Assembly: GCA_951217055.1 (NCBI GenBank)
Contig: OX578276.1
Location: 118,490,979 to 118,554,978, forward strand
DNA from: Gerris lacustris
Taxonomy: Eukaryota; Arthropoda; Insecta; Hemiptera; Gerridae
Reading direction: 5' to 3'
Length of the DNA stretch: 64,000 nt
The notes beneath the pieces are model-generated. The model was given only the letters and a program-made list of their open reading frames with translations, ran no database searches and was not told where the DNA came from. The translations under genes and the position numbers were made by a program. The first letter of the stretch is position 1, and each line of letters starts with the position of its first letter. Shown in pieces: positions 24,201 to 35,786 of the stretch.

Positions 24201-24770
24201 ACCTTAAATCAATAGTAAGTTGTTTATTAGTTTCAAAGAACCAGAAGGGAAAGAGCTTCGAAAAAATAGGAGAGGGGGAAATCCAATCACCACCCCTGGC
24301 GCACATTTTTCTCGGGAAAATATTGGCATATTTGGCCATCCCCTGTAATGGCAGCCAAAAGGAACTGGGGGGATAGGAAACTGAAGGCTAATTCGGATTG
24401 TACATGCCCTCGAAATTTCTTCAAATTGGACATCTACCTTGCACTCTGTACCCAAAAAGTACAAAAATGTCTAAATTTATCCAAAACATAAGTGGACCTA
24501 TTTTTGACTTTTTAAGAAAAAGTTATTCTTTATCATTTTTTCTGTCTTGTCTAAAATGAAGATTTATCTAGTTAAAATAATTGTACCATGTAGGTACTCT
24601 CTACGTAAAAAGTGCAAATCTTATTTCAAGATGTTTTCAAAAGTTTTGTTTAAATTTATGTAAACAAGAGGCAACACTGTCTTATTTGTATGTACATTCT
24701 ACAAATATTTGTGACTACTTCAAAGGTTATTTTAATTTTTTGAAGGTAATTTTGAAGACATTTTGCATCC

Positions 24771-24812
24771 AAGCTTACCGAAGGTAACGGAAGCATTGCA
24801 TTCACTTTTTTA
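24771..24812 (+). repeat. Direct repeat with hairpin, left copy
   Basis: agcttaccgaaggtaacgga followed by agcattgcattcac is nearly identical to 25,807-25,850 (agcttaccgaaggtaacgga followed by agcattgtgttcac). In the right copy the phrase is bounded by gcttccg and cggaagc, which can form a 7-bp stem. The two copies flank the transposase relic. Confidence 0.8.
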
Positions 24813-24847
24813 TTTATAATTTGATATTTAAGTTTAATAATTTCATC

Positions 24848-25640
24848 ATGTTGACTGAAGATCAGCGAATTTATTTAGTAAAATGTTTTGGCACAGGTGA
24901 TGTGTCGTACAAACATGCAATTCAGTTATTTAATATGAAGTACCCAAATGTTTATGTGACGAGAATAAATTTTAAAAAATTGATTGATAAATTTAAATAT
25001 CTGGCAGTGTAGATGATATAGAGAGAAAAAAATAAAGTTTATGACCATGATGACGCTGCAACTTGGTTAGTTTTTTAACTCTGTTAAAGAAAATAATAAG
25101 CAATCCCTGCGCTCAAGAGTGTGGGAATTATTTATCAGTAATTCGCATATCCAAAGAATTTTAAACAAAATAAAATACATATTTCCATTTTGGCCTAATT
25201 TTCTTCATAAATTAGAAAATGGTCGACGCTTTAAGGCTCGATTTTTGTTTACATTGAGGTGCAAAAATTAAACACAATATTTCATTTCATAAAAATATAA
25301 TTTTTAGTGATCAATATCCATCAACTTTCTCTACAAACAGCCACGTAGCACATTAAAATTTGGGCTTAAGAAGATCCTAAATTTGTCATAGAAACTAATA
25401 ATTGTCAGAGATATAAAAAAGTTAATGTTTGGTGTGCATATGACAGCAACGAAAATTATAGGAACATACTTTTTAGATACAACTTTAAATAATGAAAGTT
25501 ATCTAAATTTATTAAATAACTATTTTTGGCCTATGTTGAATATAGCTCCAATTCGTGCTAATGTACCAGTTTATTATAATAAGTTACATTTTTTAAATTA
25601 CTTTTATGTATTTTTATTTTATGGTGTAAGTAGTATTCTT
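24848..25640 (+). pseudogene. Degenerate mariner/IS630-type transposase (DUF4817-like helix-turn-helix plus DDE)
   Basis: The N-terminus MLTEDQRIYLVKCF reads like the helix-turn-helix of insect mariner-type transposases (DUF4817). The frame breaks near 25,000, where GSVDDIERKK continues one frame over, as expected after KFK in this family. Further pieces follow in shifting frames: QSLRSRVWELFISNSHIQRI and FPFWPNFLHKLENGRRFKAR (DNA-binding and linker region), and then VNVWC with IIGTYFLDTTLNNESYLNLL, the conserved stretch around the second catalytic Asp. The third acidic residue region is not visible. Several frameshifts and stops make this a relic. It is flanked by the direct repeats at 24,771 and 25,807. 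Confidence 0.75.
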
Positions 25641-25759
25641 TTTACTATTAATCACATATTTATGATTGATTTTTATAAAATGTAAGTAAAAATTAAATTT
25701 TGAAATAGAAGACTTTTGTTAACGAACTTGTCTAATTTTTTAATGATTTAATACAATTT

Positions 25760-26265
25760 TTTATGTAAATATAAAATAATTGTAATGGTTTGTTTGTTTG
25801 TTTTTGCTTCCGAGCTTACCGAAGGTAACGGAAGCATTGTGTTCACTTTTGAGAAAAAAAACTTTTATGCCTCCGATTTTAAAAATTCCAAGACAGAAAT
25901 CCGTTTCAGACATCAGGGAACATTTTTGGTCTCGTGTCGTGTCTGTCTGTCTGTCGGTCTGTGTGTCCGCGAATTATGAAACATGCGACGATAACTTGAG
26001 TAAATGTCGACCGATTTTGATGAAATTTGGTAGACATGTTAATTTTACCAATGCCCAGGACGAGTTCGTTGGACAACGATATCCGTCCAAGCGTTCACGA
26101 GCAACGCTCGTGTAAACGTGAACTTCAAATTTAAAATTGGAATTTTAGGTCGGGAAGAAAATCTAACTTTATCTATTCAATGAGACAAACATTTTTTTAA
26201 AATACAATTTTTTAGTAAAACCAACAGCGACACCGCTATGAAGTGTTAAAGAAACTATTAATAGT
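25760..26265 (+). repeat. Dispersed repeat family 'aaaattggaattttaggac', copy 3, longest
   Basis: This starts with the hairpin phrase gcttccgagcttaccgaagg, then has gtctgtctgtctgtcggtct, gaaacatgcgacgataactt, cgaccgattttgatgaaatt, gacgagttcgttggacaacg, aaaattggaattttaggtcg and ends near aaaaccaacagcgacaccgc. It contains all of the landmarks shared with copies 1 and 2 and the 16,255 fragment, so it defines the family best. No protein is recognised in it. Confidence 0.75.
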
Positions 26266-26983
26266 TTTTACACAATTAACAATATATCAATAATTTTAAT
26301 GTTAATATAACAATTATGTACATGATAGGATGGGAGGAAGCTATGTGCCACACTAATTGGCAGTCTATTTTCTTTTTTTTAATATAAAAATTGTACATTT
26401 TAGATCTTCATTTTAAACAAGTCTGAAAAAATGATAAAGAATAAAATTTTCTTAAAAAGTCAAAAATAATCACCTGTCTTGGATAAATTTAAAGATTTGT
26501 ACTTTTTGGGTACAGAGTACAACATTTTTTGTACGATTACTCTTCATTTGAACTTTAGGCAACTTGAACTTGGGACAGTAGGGAGGGGGGTAATTTCTGA
26601 TATAAATGTTCACTTTTTATGACATAAATTACCTTAGGATATTAAATAAACAATTTTATAAAGAGTAACATTATTTCGAAAAATCAAAACTAACCCCACT
26701 TTATTCTTGATACTATTTTAGAAATTGTATTTTTTGGGTACAGTTTACATAGACAAAATTTTTAATATGATAATTCTACATTTGAAAACAAGCAAAAATT
26801 ATTATAAAGAATAAATATTTCTCGAAAAATGAATTTTTTTTGTCATTTACACCTATAGGCAACTCGAACTGGGGACATACTTGTATATTAATGTTGTTTT
26901 CATGTTTCTTCTTCATTATTCTCTAACATTTTATGAAAATATTTTATTAATTGAAATTATGTTTCTTTGTAAACTCTTGTTTA

Positions 26984-27127
26984 AGTTGAGAATAAACTAC
27001 ACAATGGATATAAGGTTTAACAGTCGAAACAAGACTGAACTATTTATTTAAACACAATTTATAAGAATGACTTTTGTACCTTGCAGGTTTAAGTCAAAAC
27101 ATATCAAAGTGACTTTTCACTTCAACA
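26984..27127 (-). repeat. 3' LTR of the copia element
   Basis: On the minus strand this runs from TGTTGAAGTGAAAAGTCACT to ATTCTCAACT. It is 144 bp and identical by eye to the other LTR. The terminal dinucleotides are TG...CT rather than the usual TG...CA, if the TSD is GTTTA. Confidence 0.92.
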
Positions 27128-27138
27128 CTCCCCCTAAA
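27128..27138 (-). other. Polypurine tract of the copia element
   Basis: Minus-strand TTAGGGGGAG lies directly before the 3' LTR start TGTTG. This is the expected position for plus-strand priming. It overlaps the last codons of pol. Confidence 0.75.
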
Positions 27139-30100
27139 CCTGTAAGGTAGTTAACACTCCCATTTTTCCTCTCAGGTACTGATGTCTTGGTGCTGCTAAC
27201 GGTTTTGTTAAAACATCAGCCACTTGATTTTCTCCTGCGATGTGTGTCAAATTAATTTCATTATCTGCAATCTTCTCTCGAAGAAAATGATATCTTACAT
27301 CGATATGCTTCGACCTCTTATGAAATTCACTATTGCGAGCTAGTTTAACAGCACTTAAACTATCGCTCCTTAAAGTTGGTAATATATCTTTATTTGAAAT
27401 ATCCTTTATGATTCTTTTCAACCATATCAATTCTTTAGCAGCTTCACTGGCCGCAATATACTCGGATTCTGTAGTTGAAAGTGATATTGACTTCTGTCTC
27501 TGGCTACTCCATGTTATAGCGCCACCGTTCAGCACATTCACAAAACCAGATACAGACTTGCGTGTCTTGGTGTCTCCAGCGTAGTCTGCATCACAATAAC
27601 ACTCCAGCTCAAGTTTTCCTTTTCCAGTATAGAGGATGCCAAAGTCCGATGTTCCTTTGAGATACTTAAGGATTCTCTTCACCGCTTTCCAATGTTCTTG
27701 CTTGGGATTTTCTAAGGCTTGAGACAGATGGCTAACTGCAAATGAAATATCAGGCCTCGTAGCAACTGATAAATACATTAAACTTCCTATAACTTCTCTG
27801 TAAGGGACTTGCTTAGTCAAACTTATGTTTTCCACTTCACCTGAATACATCCCTAGTTCCATAGGTGTTGCTACCGGGTTTGAGTCTTCCATCCCATACT
27901 TCTTTAGGACTTTATTCACATAATTTTTTTGATTTATGAAGATATTTCAATCTGATGCATCTATTTGAATACCTAAATAAGTAACCAGTGGACCAGATGT
28001 AATCTTGAATTCAGTTGATAATGTTTCCAAGAACTGATTCACAACCGTGGCATTTTCTCCCGCTACCAAACCATCATCAACGTACAGTGTCACTATAAGT
28101 CTGGATGGACCTCCACTAGTGAACAAGCATGGATCTGACTCGCTTTGCACTAAATTAAACTTTTTGAGTGCAGCTGTAAGGCGTCGGTTCCAACACCTAG
28201 GGGCCTGTTTTAATCCGTACAGACTTCTTACAAGCTTACACACTTTCCCACTGTCGTCATTGTACCCCTCAGGCTGTTCCATATACAGTTCTTCATCGAC
28301 ATAGCCGTATAGAAATGCGGTTTTCACATCAAACTGCCACAGATATAACTTTTCCTCCGCCGCTACAGATAAGACTGTACGTAAAGTGTCAAACCTTGCC
28401 ACTGGTGAAAAAGTTTCATTATAATCTATGCCTGCCTTTTGCACATAGCCTTTTGCCACGAGCCTCGCTTTATACCTACCGGGTGTACCATCTGGATTGG
28501 GTTTGATTTTAAAAATCCATCTAGACTTAATTGGTTTTCTCCCAGATGGAAGGGTCACTAATTCCCACGTCCCGTTCTCATGAAGAGAAGCCATCTCGTC
28601 ATCCATGGCCTCTTTCCATTTATTAGCGTCCACTGAACCTAATGCTTCTTTTACACTGGACGGTTCACCCCCATTAGCGAGCATTGCAGTTGCAATAAGC
28701 ATAAGCCTATCAGGTTTCTTTAGAGTTGCCCGGTCTCTTAAGTTATACCTAGCTTCAGGTTCAATACCTTCTAACCTATCTCCCAGATTGTCTGCTCTCA
28801 CTTCTCCCCCACAATCTGCGAGATTAGAAAGATCTGATGAGTGACCTTCCTGTAGTTCATCAGGAAAATTGGGTGCTTCTACACCAACATCCTGTGTTTC
28901 CAACTCAGAAGGCAAGAGAGCAAAGGCTTTATTACTGTTTTGATCTTCATTGGGTATTATAGATTCAGAATGTATAACCTCATTTTTGAACACAACATCC
29001 CTACTAAACATAATTCTATTTTCAGATGGAATCCAAATTCTAAAACCATCTTTTTCCCCACAGTATCCTACAAAATTACCTTGGACACTTTTCTTTTGAA
29101 ACTTGGTTCTGTTATGCTTAGGGATGTGCACAAAACATTCGGTTCCAAAAACTTTTAAGTGGTCTACCTTATTAGATTTACTTAACCATAATTCTAAAGG
29201 GGTTTTACCATCCACTGCTGTTGGACCTGTCCTGTTCAGTACATATGCTGCCGTGTTCACAGCTTCGGCCCACAGATGTTCTGGGAGATTCTTAGAGTGA
29301 AGCATCGTCCTCGCTGCTTCCACGAGCGTACGATTTTCCCGTTCACTGCCTCCGTTCTGTTCCGGTGTATAGGGCATGGAGAGTCTGTGATTCATACCTT
29401 GCTTCTCCACTATTTTCTGAATTTTTCTGTTCACATACTCTCCTCCGCCATCAGTAAGTAACTCCTTGATCACATGTCCTGCTGTTTTCACTTGAGCTAG
29501 AAAAATTTCTAATTTATCTGCAACCTCAGATTTTTCCTTTAAAAAAAACACGGATCTATATTTAGAAAAATCATCTTTAAAAACACAAAAATATTTTGAA
29601 CCACCTAGAGATTTTACCGGCATGGGACCACAAACGTCTGAATAAATCAACTCTCCAGGTTGTTGAGCCCTGTGAACTCTTTGACCGTAACTTACTCTGT
29701 GTTGCTTTCCCAACACACACGCATCACAAAACTCCCTGTCCACCGTTGTATTTATTCCACGATTTTTTAAGAAGTTTTGGACATGACGTTTGTTTTGATG
29801 GCAAAGTTTTTCATGCCACAATTGTAAAGTGTCTACTTTGGCTTCACCTAGCGCACAACTAACTTTAGGTACTCTGACATACATGCTCATTAAGTAGAGA
29901 TTTCCTTCTCTTTTTGCTACACCATCAAGTTTCCCATTTCTAAAAAGTTTGCAAGATTCCCTATCTAATTTCACTGTAACTTCCTTGTCTACAACGCTCA
30001 TTAAAGAAAAAAGATTTTTACCAAGTTCTGGAACATACCAGACACCTTCCAGGTATCCTTCTTTCTGCTTATGGGGTAAAATCATTGTGACATTAATGTT

Positions 30101-31120
30101 TCCTTTCCCTATTGCTTTTAGACACTGCCCATTTCCAATCTGGACATATTCCGGATTCTTAAATGGTTCCCATGTACTAAAGCAGTCTTTTCTGTTAGTC
30201 ATATGATTAGTGGCTCCTGAATCTGCCACCCAGGGTTCGTTTTTATGATTTTGATTTCCCACACCAACATAAGCTGAGGAACTAGAATTTTTAATTTTAT
30301 TCTTACCTTTATTCTGAGGACAGAAAAACTTAATGTGCCCCGGCAAAGAACACTGCCAGCACACCACTCCAGTTCTACTTTCTGATTCATTTTTGGGCTT
30401 CGTCTTCACGTGATTTTTTGCTTCTGAGGATGTACTGCCTGTTACTCTATTTGAAACTACCAGAGCTCCAGTTAGCGGTTTTTCATCTCGTTCCTGAAAT
30501 CGCAATTCCACTGTACAGAGCCTTTCTCTAAGAAGTCCTATCTTCCTCTGATCCTTTGGTACTGATTCCCACGCTTTGATGAATTCACTGTAACATGCTG
30601 GTAATGTATTTAATACACGATTTAGAAATAATGACTCAGGAAGTTTTATTCGATCCTCTTTCCAAGTTTCGTCCTGTAACTCACACCACAATTTCTCTAA
30701 TTTCGCAATATGATTAGCAATACTGTCATCAGGATCTTTTTCCTTCACACCAAAAAAGAGATTAAACAGTCTGTCTTGTCTCTGTTCAGTTCTCTGTTCA
30801 TAAACTCCGTGGAGTTTATCCCACATTTCCTTAGAAGTGTTACACATGATCACTAATTGTCTCACTTCTTTACTGAGACTGGAGACAATTAAATTTTGGG
30901 CCATATATTCAGTTTTAAGGATGTGAGCTCTTGTCTTTTCACAGTTAAGTTTATCTTCAGTTGTTGCATCATTTGCTGCAGGGTCAGGGTAAGTGAGAGT
31001 ACCTTGCACTGCTGAAATTGCTCCATGTGCTTGTAGCTGAATTCGAATTTGAAATTTCCAGTCACACCAGTTAGAAGCCCCTTCTAACTTATCTATTGTA
31101 ACAATCTTAAAGTTTTCCAT
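27134..31120 (-). pseudogene. copia gag-pol polyprotein with one in-frame TGA
   Basis: The likely start is ATG at 31,118-31,120 (MENFKIVTIDKLEGASNW); the frame is open further upstream through a poly-lysine stretch that is unlikely to be translated. Order of domains: gag (UBN2-type, LHGVYEQRTEQRQDRLFNLF), zinc knuckle CWQCSLPGHIKFFC, protease WVADSGATNHM, integrase zinc finger HEKLCHQNKRHV...CDACVLGKQHR and catalytic core YSDVCGPM / LTDGGGEYVN, reverse transcriptase LYVDDGLVAGE, RNase H CDADYAGDTKTRKSVSG. At 27,947-27,949 the frame meets TGA (IQIDASD, stop, NIFINQKNYV) and continues in the same frame for 270 codons to 27,134. The stop follows the reverse transcriptase core, so RNase H would be lost. 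A single nonsense change is the simplest reading; readthrough is the alternative. Confidence 0.92.
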
Positions 31121-31290
31121 TTTTTTTTTCTTTATTTTTTTTTTTTTAATTTTATAAAATTTAATGACAATGACAATGACACAGCAAAAAAAAATATTTT
31201 TTTTTTTAAAAAATATATGAAAGATAAATTTCACTTAGCTTGAAGTATTCTAGCTCTTCTTGAAATTTGTCTTCTTCAAACACCTTATAC

Positions 31291-31309
31291 ACATCCTGGA
31301 CCCATAACC
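31291..31309 (-). other. Primer-binding site, copia type (internal tRNA-iMet)
   Basis: Minus-strand GGTTATGGGTCCAGGATGT directly follows the 5' LTR. Drosophila copia uses GGTTATGGGCCCAG, complementary to an internal fragment of initiator tRNA-Met rather than its 3' end. One mismatch is visible in that core. Confidence 0.8.
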
Positions 31310-31453
31310 AGTTGAGAATAAACTACACAATGGATATAAGGTTTAACAGTCGAAACAAGACTGAACTATTTATTTAAACACAATTTATAAGAATGACTTT
31401 TGTACCTTGCAGGTTTAAGTCAAAACATATCAAAGTGACTTTTCACTTCAACA
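31310..31453 (-). repeat. 5' LTR of the copia element
   Basis: 144 bp, identical by eye to 26,984-27,127. It should hold the promoter and poly(A) signal; AATAAAC-like sequence is absent from the sense strand, and I see no canonical TATA box. Confidence 0.92.
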
Positions 31454-31458
31454 GTTTA

Positions 31459-34008
31459 TATATATGTATGTTGCGTATTTAATAAATGATTTATATAATA
31501 TGCATTACTTAAGGTTTATTGAGCTATTTCATAAGTTTATTCGGTTTCTAGAACTTAAGTTTCACTTCTAATGCGTGAGAGTCTCACACATATTTTTTTT
31601 GCATCTGATCAATGAATCTAAAGCTCCTATATAACACAAACACAGTGATATAGTTCTCACCGTTGATACTACTGTCATAATACAGTATCTATCACAGTGT
31701 TTACTAGTCATGGATTGATTTCATTGTCCCAGATTTATTGAGTTAGAGCTCCAAGAATTTTGATAATAAAGAGGTTTATTAACTTTTAACAAATTTCCCT
31801 AGTGCCTATGCATATCGTGCATGTCTTGTGGACTTGGTTACCTTACTCTAATCTAAATCTTAGCCTCATTTTTCCATAATTCAACCATAAGTAATAATTA
31901 AAAAGTAGGCGAATATTGACGATGAAATAGTAATTTGTTTTACTAGGCTAACTTTTATGCCTAGTCATGAGGAAAACAAATTAATATAGTGGGATCAAAA
32001 ATAGTATATTTAATTTGAATCATATTATTTATGACTAATATTTATTTTTCTATTTAATCGATTTTTTAAAAAAAATTGTGGGGGAGAGGGAAGGTTTAAG
32101 ATTTTGAGGGTTAGATACATAAAAAAGATAATTTTTTTTAAAAAAGGGCAATGACTCAACTTTCTAAATGGCAGAGGGTATTTTATGAAAATTGTAATTT
32201 TTGGGTACAGTGTACATTTTGAAAAAAAAAATACTATAAATCTTCATTAAAGCAAAAATTTATTTATTAATTTTTTTTCATTACATTTCATGGCAACCCA
32301 ATTCCAGGACTCCCGGTAAAGTTAGTTCTATATTGCAAACAGGATATTTAGATGGTATAAACAACATAGCATATGATGTGTACACAGTATAGAACTAGCT
32401 ATTGCACTTATGCCTCCTATAGATCTGTTTTCACATGGTATAAACAAACAATAAAGATAAATATCATCTAGAATCTGGCATGAAAGTACTCTCAACTATC
32501 TTATAAGTATAAGACATAATAACGTTTCGAGACAGGGCCTATAACCGAGTAAAAGGGGCTTAAATTAAATTTTGACAAATTTGTAAGAAAAAACTAACTA
32601 AATGTGCACAGAAACATTTGGATTTCTTTTAGCAGGGAAGAGACACGCATGAGATAACCATGATACTAATTGATAAACAAACCATTTAAAAGTTTCCACA
32701 TGTTTTTAAATGGATTTATACAATGCTTATTCTTATTCAGGTCTGTAGGGTATTTAAAACTTCAACTCAATCCAGTTTTTTGCTATATTTCATCTCCTTA
32801 AAGCATGTTTTAGTCTTTAACAATTCCTCCTAAAACATAACTTTGTTTATTTTTCTTCCCGGCAATTCACGTGTGCGTCTGTACATAGTCAATAGTCACT
32901 ATTTATTTAAATCCACTCCCTTTACTTCACTATAATTTAATAAAAAAAATGCATTTCCTCGTAAAGAAAACAGGTCTATATTGGGGTATATAATGGTAGA
33001 TTTAGGTATGAAACTGGCGCAAGCTTGGCCTTAATATTGAACCAGCTTATAGTTGTCAAACAACACATCAGCCAAGGATAATAATTCTAATGCTAAACCA
33101 TATAGAAAATCATAGTATATACTGTAATTCTGCCTGCAGTTCTAGAAAAGATTCCTTGATAAAATGCATGTGATAGTTAAAAAGGTTTTTTTATAAAGGA
33201 GCTTTTCATTAATAACACTTAACTGACAATCTAATACCATTATCTTTTTTAAAATTATACATTGATGAACCAGCCAGTTGATGCACACAATTTATTTGTT
33301 TAGAACCCCTATCTAGATATTAGGAAGAGAACCAGTGGAGAAGAAAAAGAGAAACAAGTCACAACGAAAAATAAAATAAACATATTCATATAATATTCAA
33401 GAAGTTAAAACAATAAGATTTACAACAATGATCACAGCTCTTTAATGAAAATAAATAACATTGAACAATAGATAATACAAACATTTCCTTTAAAACATCA
33501 CCATTGTAATCATAAATTACATAGGGTTTTTTCCCCCCTTTTACGATATAGAAAATACTATTAAGTCAATGATACTCAGACTCATCTTACAATAAGAGTT
33601 TACTCATACAGCCCAATTTGGCCAACCCTTATGAGTGAAAAAATAAAGCCACTAAGGCAGTTATCCAGAGATATTTTTGTTTGCCTAGCTGTCATTTGGC
33701 TCCCCTGTCAATTAGTTTTTGATTTTTCCCACTCTGTCAGAGTGAACTCTAATTTTAAGACCATTAAAATAAGTAAAATTGCAATTGTATAAAAAAGTTC
33801 ATAATATCTTTGTCTGAATAGTATAACGATTTCTTTTTTTTAACACATAATTTTTTTAAAAATTTGATTTATTAGAAAATTGCAACTACTTAATTTTACA
33901 TGTTATAAGCAATTTTGATGTGAGTTTTTACAATGACTTGAAGTGAGGAACTGTCCATTAACATTACTCACAGATACTAGCTTGAATTAATACAACATAA
34001 TATATTTA
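31459..34008. other. Intergenic AT-rich stretch between copia and a foldback element
   Basis: No gene found on either strand. It contains a fragment of the ttttgggtacag repeat near 32,190-32,240 (attttgggtacagtgtaca), also seen at 26,510 and 26,735. Otherwise it is low-complexity AT-rich DNA. Confidence 0.4.
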
Positions 34009-34010
34009 TA

Positions 34011-34585
34011 GTCCAGGAGATAGCGTGCAAAAAAGTGTCTGACTAACATCAAGCTAGAATTTTGTATACAAGTCAATCTTTTAGCTCCTTTTAAGAATAT
34101 GTGGTAGGCTAAGTTGGTCTGCGGGACATGGCTTGGCAATAGGCGTTGGAAAAAAACAAACCGGTGGAGAGCGGCCATGTCTCCCCAATTATGGTGGACA
34201 ATGTGATTTTCATGATCCTGAGTACAGAATTAGTTAGAAGACCGAAAATCAAGTTGATGTTAGTGTGTTCCTTAACAGGTGACCACGTTGATTTTTAGTA
34301 ATATTTGAATAACTAGCCTAACAAGTGTGAAAATAACATCGACTTGATTTTTAGTCTACTAACTAATTCTGTACTCAGGATCATGAAAATCACATTGTCC
34401 ACCATAATTTGTGAAACATGGCCGCTCTCCACCGGTTTATTTTTTTCAAACGCTTATTGCCAAGCTATGTCCCACAGACGAACTTAGCCGACCACATATT
34501 CTTAAAAGGTGCTAAAAGATTGACTTGTATACAAAATTCTAGCTTGATGTTAGTCAGACACTTTTTTGCATGCTATCTCCTGGAC
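34011..34585. mobile_element. Foldback element with about 245-bp arms and TA target
   Basis: The left arm starts gtccaggagatagcgtgcaa and the right arm ends ttgcatgctatctcctggac. The arms run about 34,011-34,255 and 34,345-34,585 and are about 90% alike by eye, including ccggtggagagcggccatg and its inverse catggccgctctccaccgg. TA lies on both sides, consistent with a Tc1/mariner-type target. The ORF at 33,987-34,178 lies in one arm and is not a gene. Confidence 0.85.
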
Positions 34586-34999
34586 TATTAGACTTTAGAC
34601 GTTAAGCATTGTTCAATATCTACTGCTTCTTTAGACGTCGAGGAGGATTTCCAGGAATGAATGGTAAATGGTAACACATAAAATAATACCCAATACTAAA
34701 TGTTTCCACTAATATACATATATACTAGGATTTTTTTCTCAAACTAAAGAATTAACAAATATAAACATAAGAGCACTATATCTAATTATATGATTTACAG
34801 ATTTAAATCTGAGCACCCTGCATGAAGAATGGTAATTTTACCATAAATGTAAGTTCTGCTACGTTTTTAGGGCAGAATTCTGAAATAATTATAAAAATAT
34901 AGATATACTTTTAACACAAAAATTGGTCTTCACTCACAACTTGGCATTAAATGCACTACATTGATGTTCAAATGCATTACTTTTTTTGTGCATCGCACT

Positions 35000-35290
35000 A
35001 ACTAACTCCATGGCTCAACAGCCCATGAAGGCCCTAGGCCTGGCAAAGGGCTAATAAAACTATTTATATAATGGATGGCAAGGGGTTAGTGTGTGTGTGT
35101 GTGTCTCCATTAGCTGCACAATCCTAATAAGTGGCATTCGCAACCACTAAGACGCCACTTCACATAAGCGTTAACCATTTACATAGCAATGCTCGGCAAA
35201 CACTGAGGGGCGGCCCAGAATTGAACCCAGATTCTCCGGTTACCTATTCAAATGGTGACCACACCTGACAATGCTTAACTTTATTGATAG
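35000..35290 (-). repeat. Probable SINE-type interspersed repeat
   Basis: On the minus strand, gaatctgggttcaattctgg contains a B-box-like core (GGTTCAATTC), preceded by gtggtcaccatttgaatag. The unit continues with tttgccgagcattgctatgt and a (GT)n microsatellite and ends near ccaggcctagggccttcatg. The GC content is well above the surroundings. tRNA ancestry is an inference, because the T-stem does not pair. It sits between the foldback element and the ankyrin gene. Confidence 0.45.
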
Positions 35291-35578
35291 GCCAGCCCTC
35301 GCTCTCCTATCTGAGCTGATTACTAATTATTTAATAAAAGTATATACTGTTGTATATTTTTTTATCCTAGGAAACTAAAGAAAACCAAATTGACTTTTTT
35401 CTTTGGTCTAGTTTTAATTTATCTATAAATGTTGACTAATGTCCTCTGGTTTACTTCTGACATTTAGGTAACAGGCTCTTCGCTTTCTAAATATGTATTT
35501 ATACAATATATTATACATCATATTGTCTTTATAAATAATAAATTGATTTAAAAAAGGCAACAACAGTTATATTACCAA

Positions 35579-35786
35579 CAGGGTGGGGCTGAGCTGATGG
35601 ATGAGTTTGGAGGGGCTATTGCTTGGCCTATGGTGGGGGTAGGCAGGTATTGAGGCAAAAATTGAACAAGAACTTGACAAAAATAACTACATTACCTACT
35701 GAATTAAATAAATTAAACCGTTTCTCTATGTTGTATACTTAATTTTTTAGAGCCCCTTCAAGTTCAGTTGGCTCTGCCCCACCCTG
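35579..35786. mobile_element. Short TIR element (CAGGGTGGGGC ends) next to the ankyrin gene
   Basis: The left end cagggtggggctgagctgat and the right end gttggctctgccccaccctg are inverted repeats. The right end is followed by TATA and a second start of the same terminus, cagggtgggacag at 35,791, giving a palindromic junction. It ends about 50 bp from the stop codon of the ankyrin gene, so that gene's 3' UTR must be short or include the element. Confidence 0.7.

Larger units (their letters stand above)
24424..26530. mobile_element. Possible composite element with inverted outer segments
   Basis: The segment 24,424-24,560 (cactctgtacccaaaaagta through actttttaagaaaaagttat to tgtctaaaatgaagat) is repeated in inverted orientation at about 26,395-26,530 (atcttcattttaaacaagtc through cttaaaaagtcaaaaataat to tttttgggtacagagt). 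Between them lie the mariner-type transposase relic and repeat copy 3. A related segment (ttttgggtacagtttacat) recurs at about 26,735 and at about 32,200. This may be one larger inverted-repeat element or two opposed copies of a repeat. Confidence 0.5.
26984..31453 (-). mobile_element. Ty1/copia LTR retrotransposon, nearly intact, 5-bp target duplication GTTTA
   Basis: Two 144-bp LTRs (26,984-27,127 and 31,310-31,453) show no difference by eye. GTTTA stands at 26,979-26,983 and 31,454-31,458. Read on the minus strand, the 5' LTR is followed at once by GGTTATGGGTCCAGG, which matches the internal tRNA-iMet primer site used by Drosophila copia. A polypurine tract (TTTAGGGGGAG) stands directly before the 3' LTR. 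One gag-pol frame fills the interior, broken once by TGA. The total length of 4.47 kb is near that of copia (about 5.1 kb). LTR identity points to a recent insertion. Confidence 0.95.

Noticed and set aside
28047..30390. Several plus-strand ORFs
   Set aside because: Antisense shadows of the copia pol frame, which has all expected domains on the minus strand.
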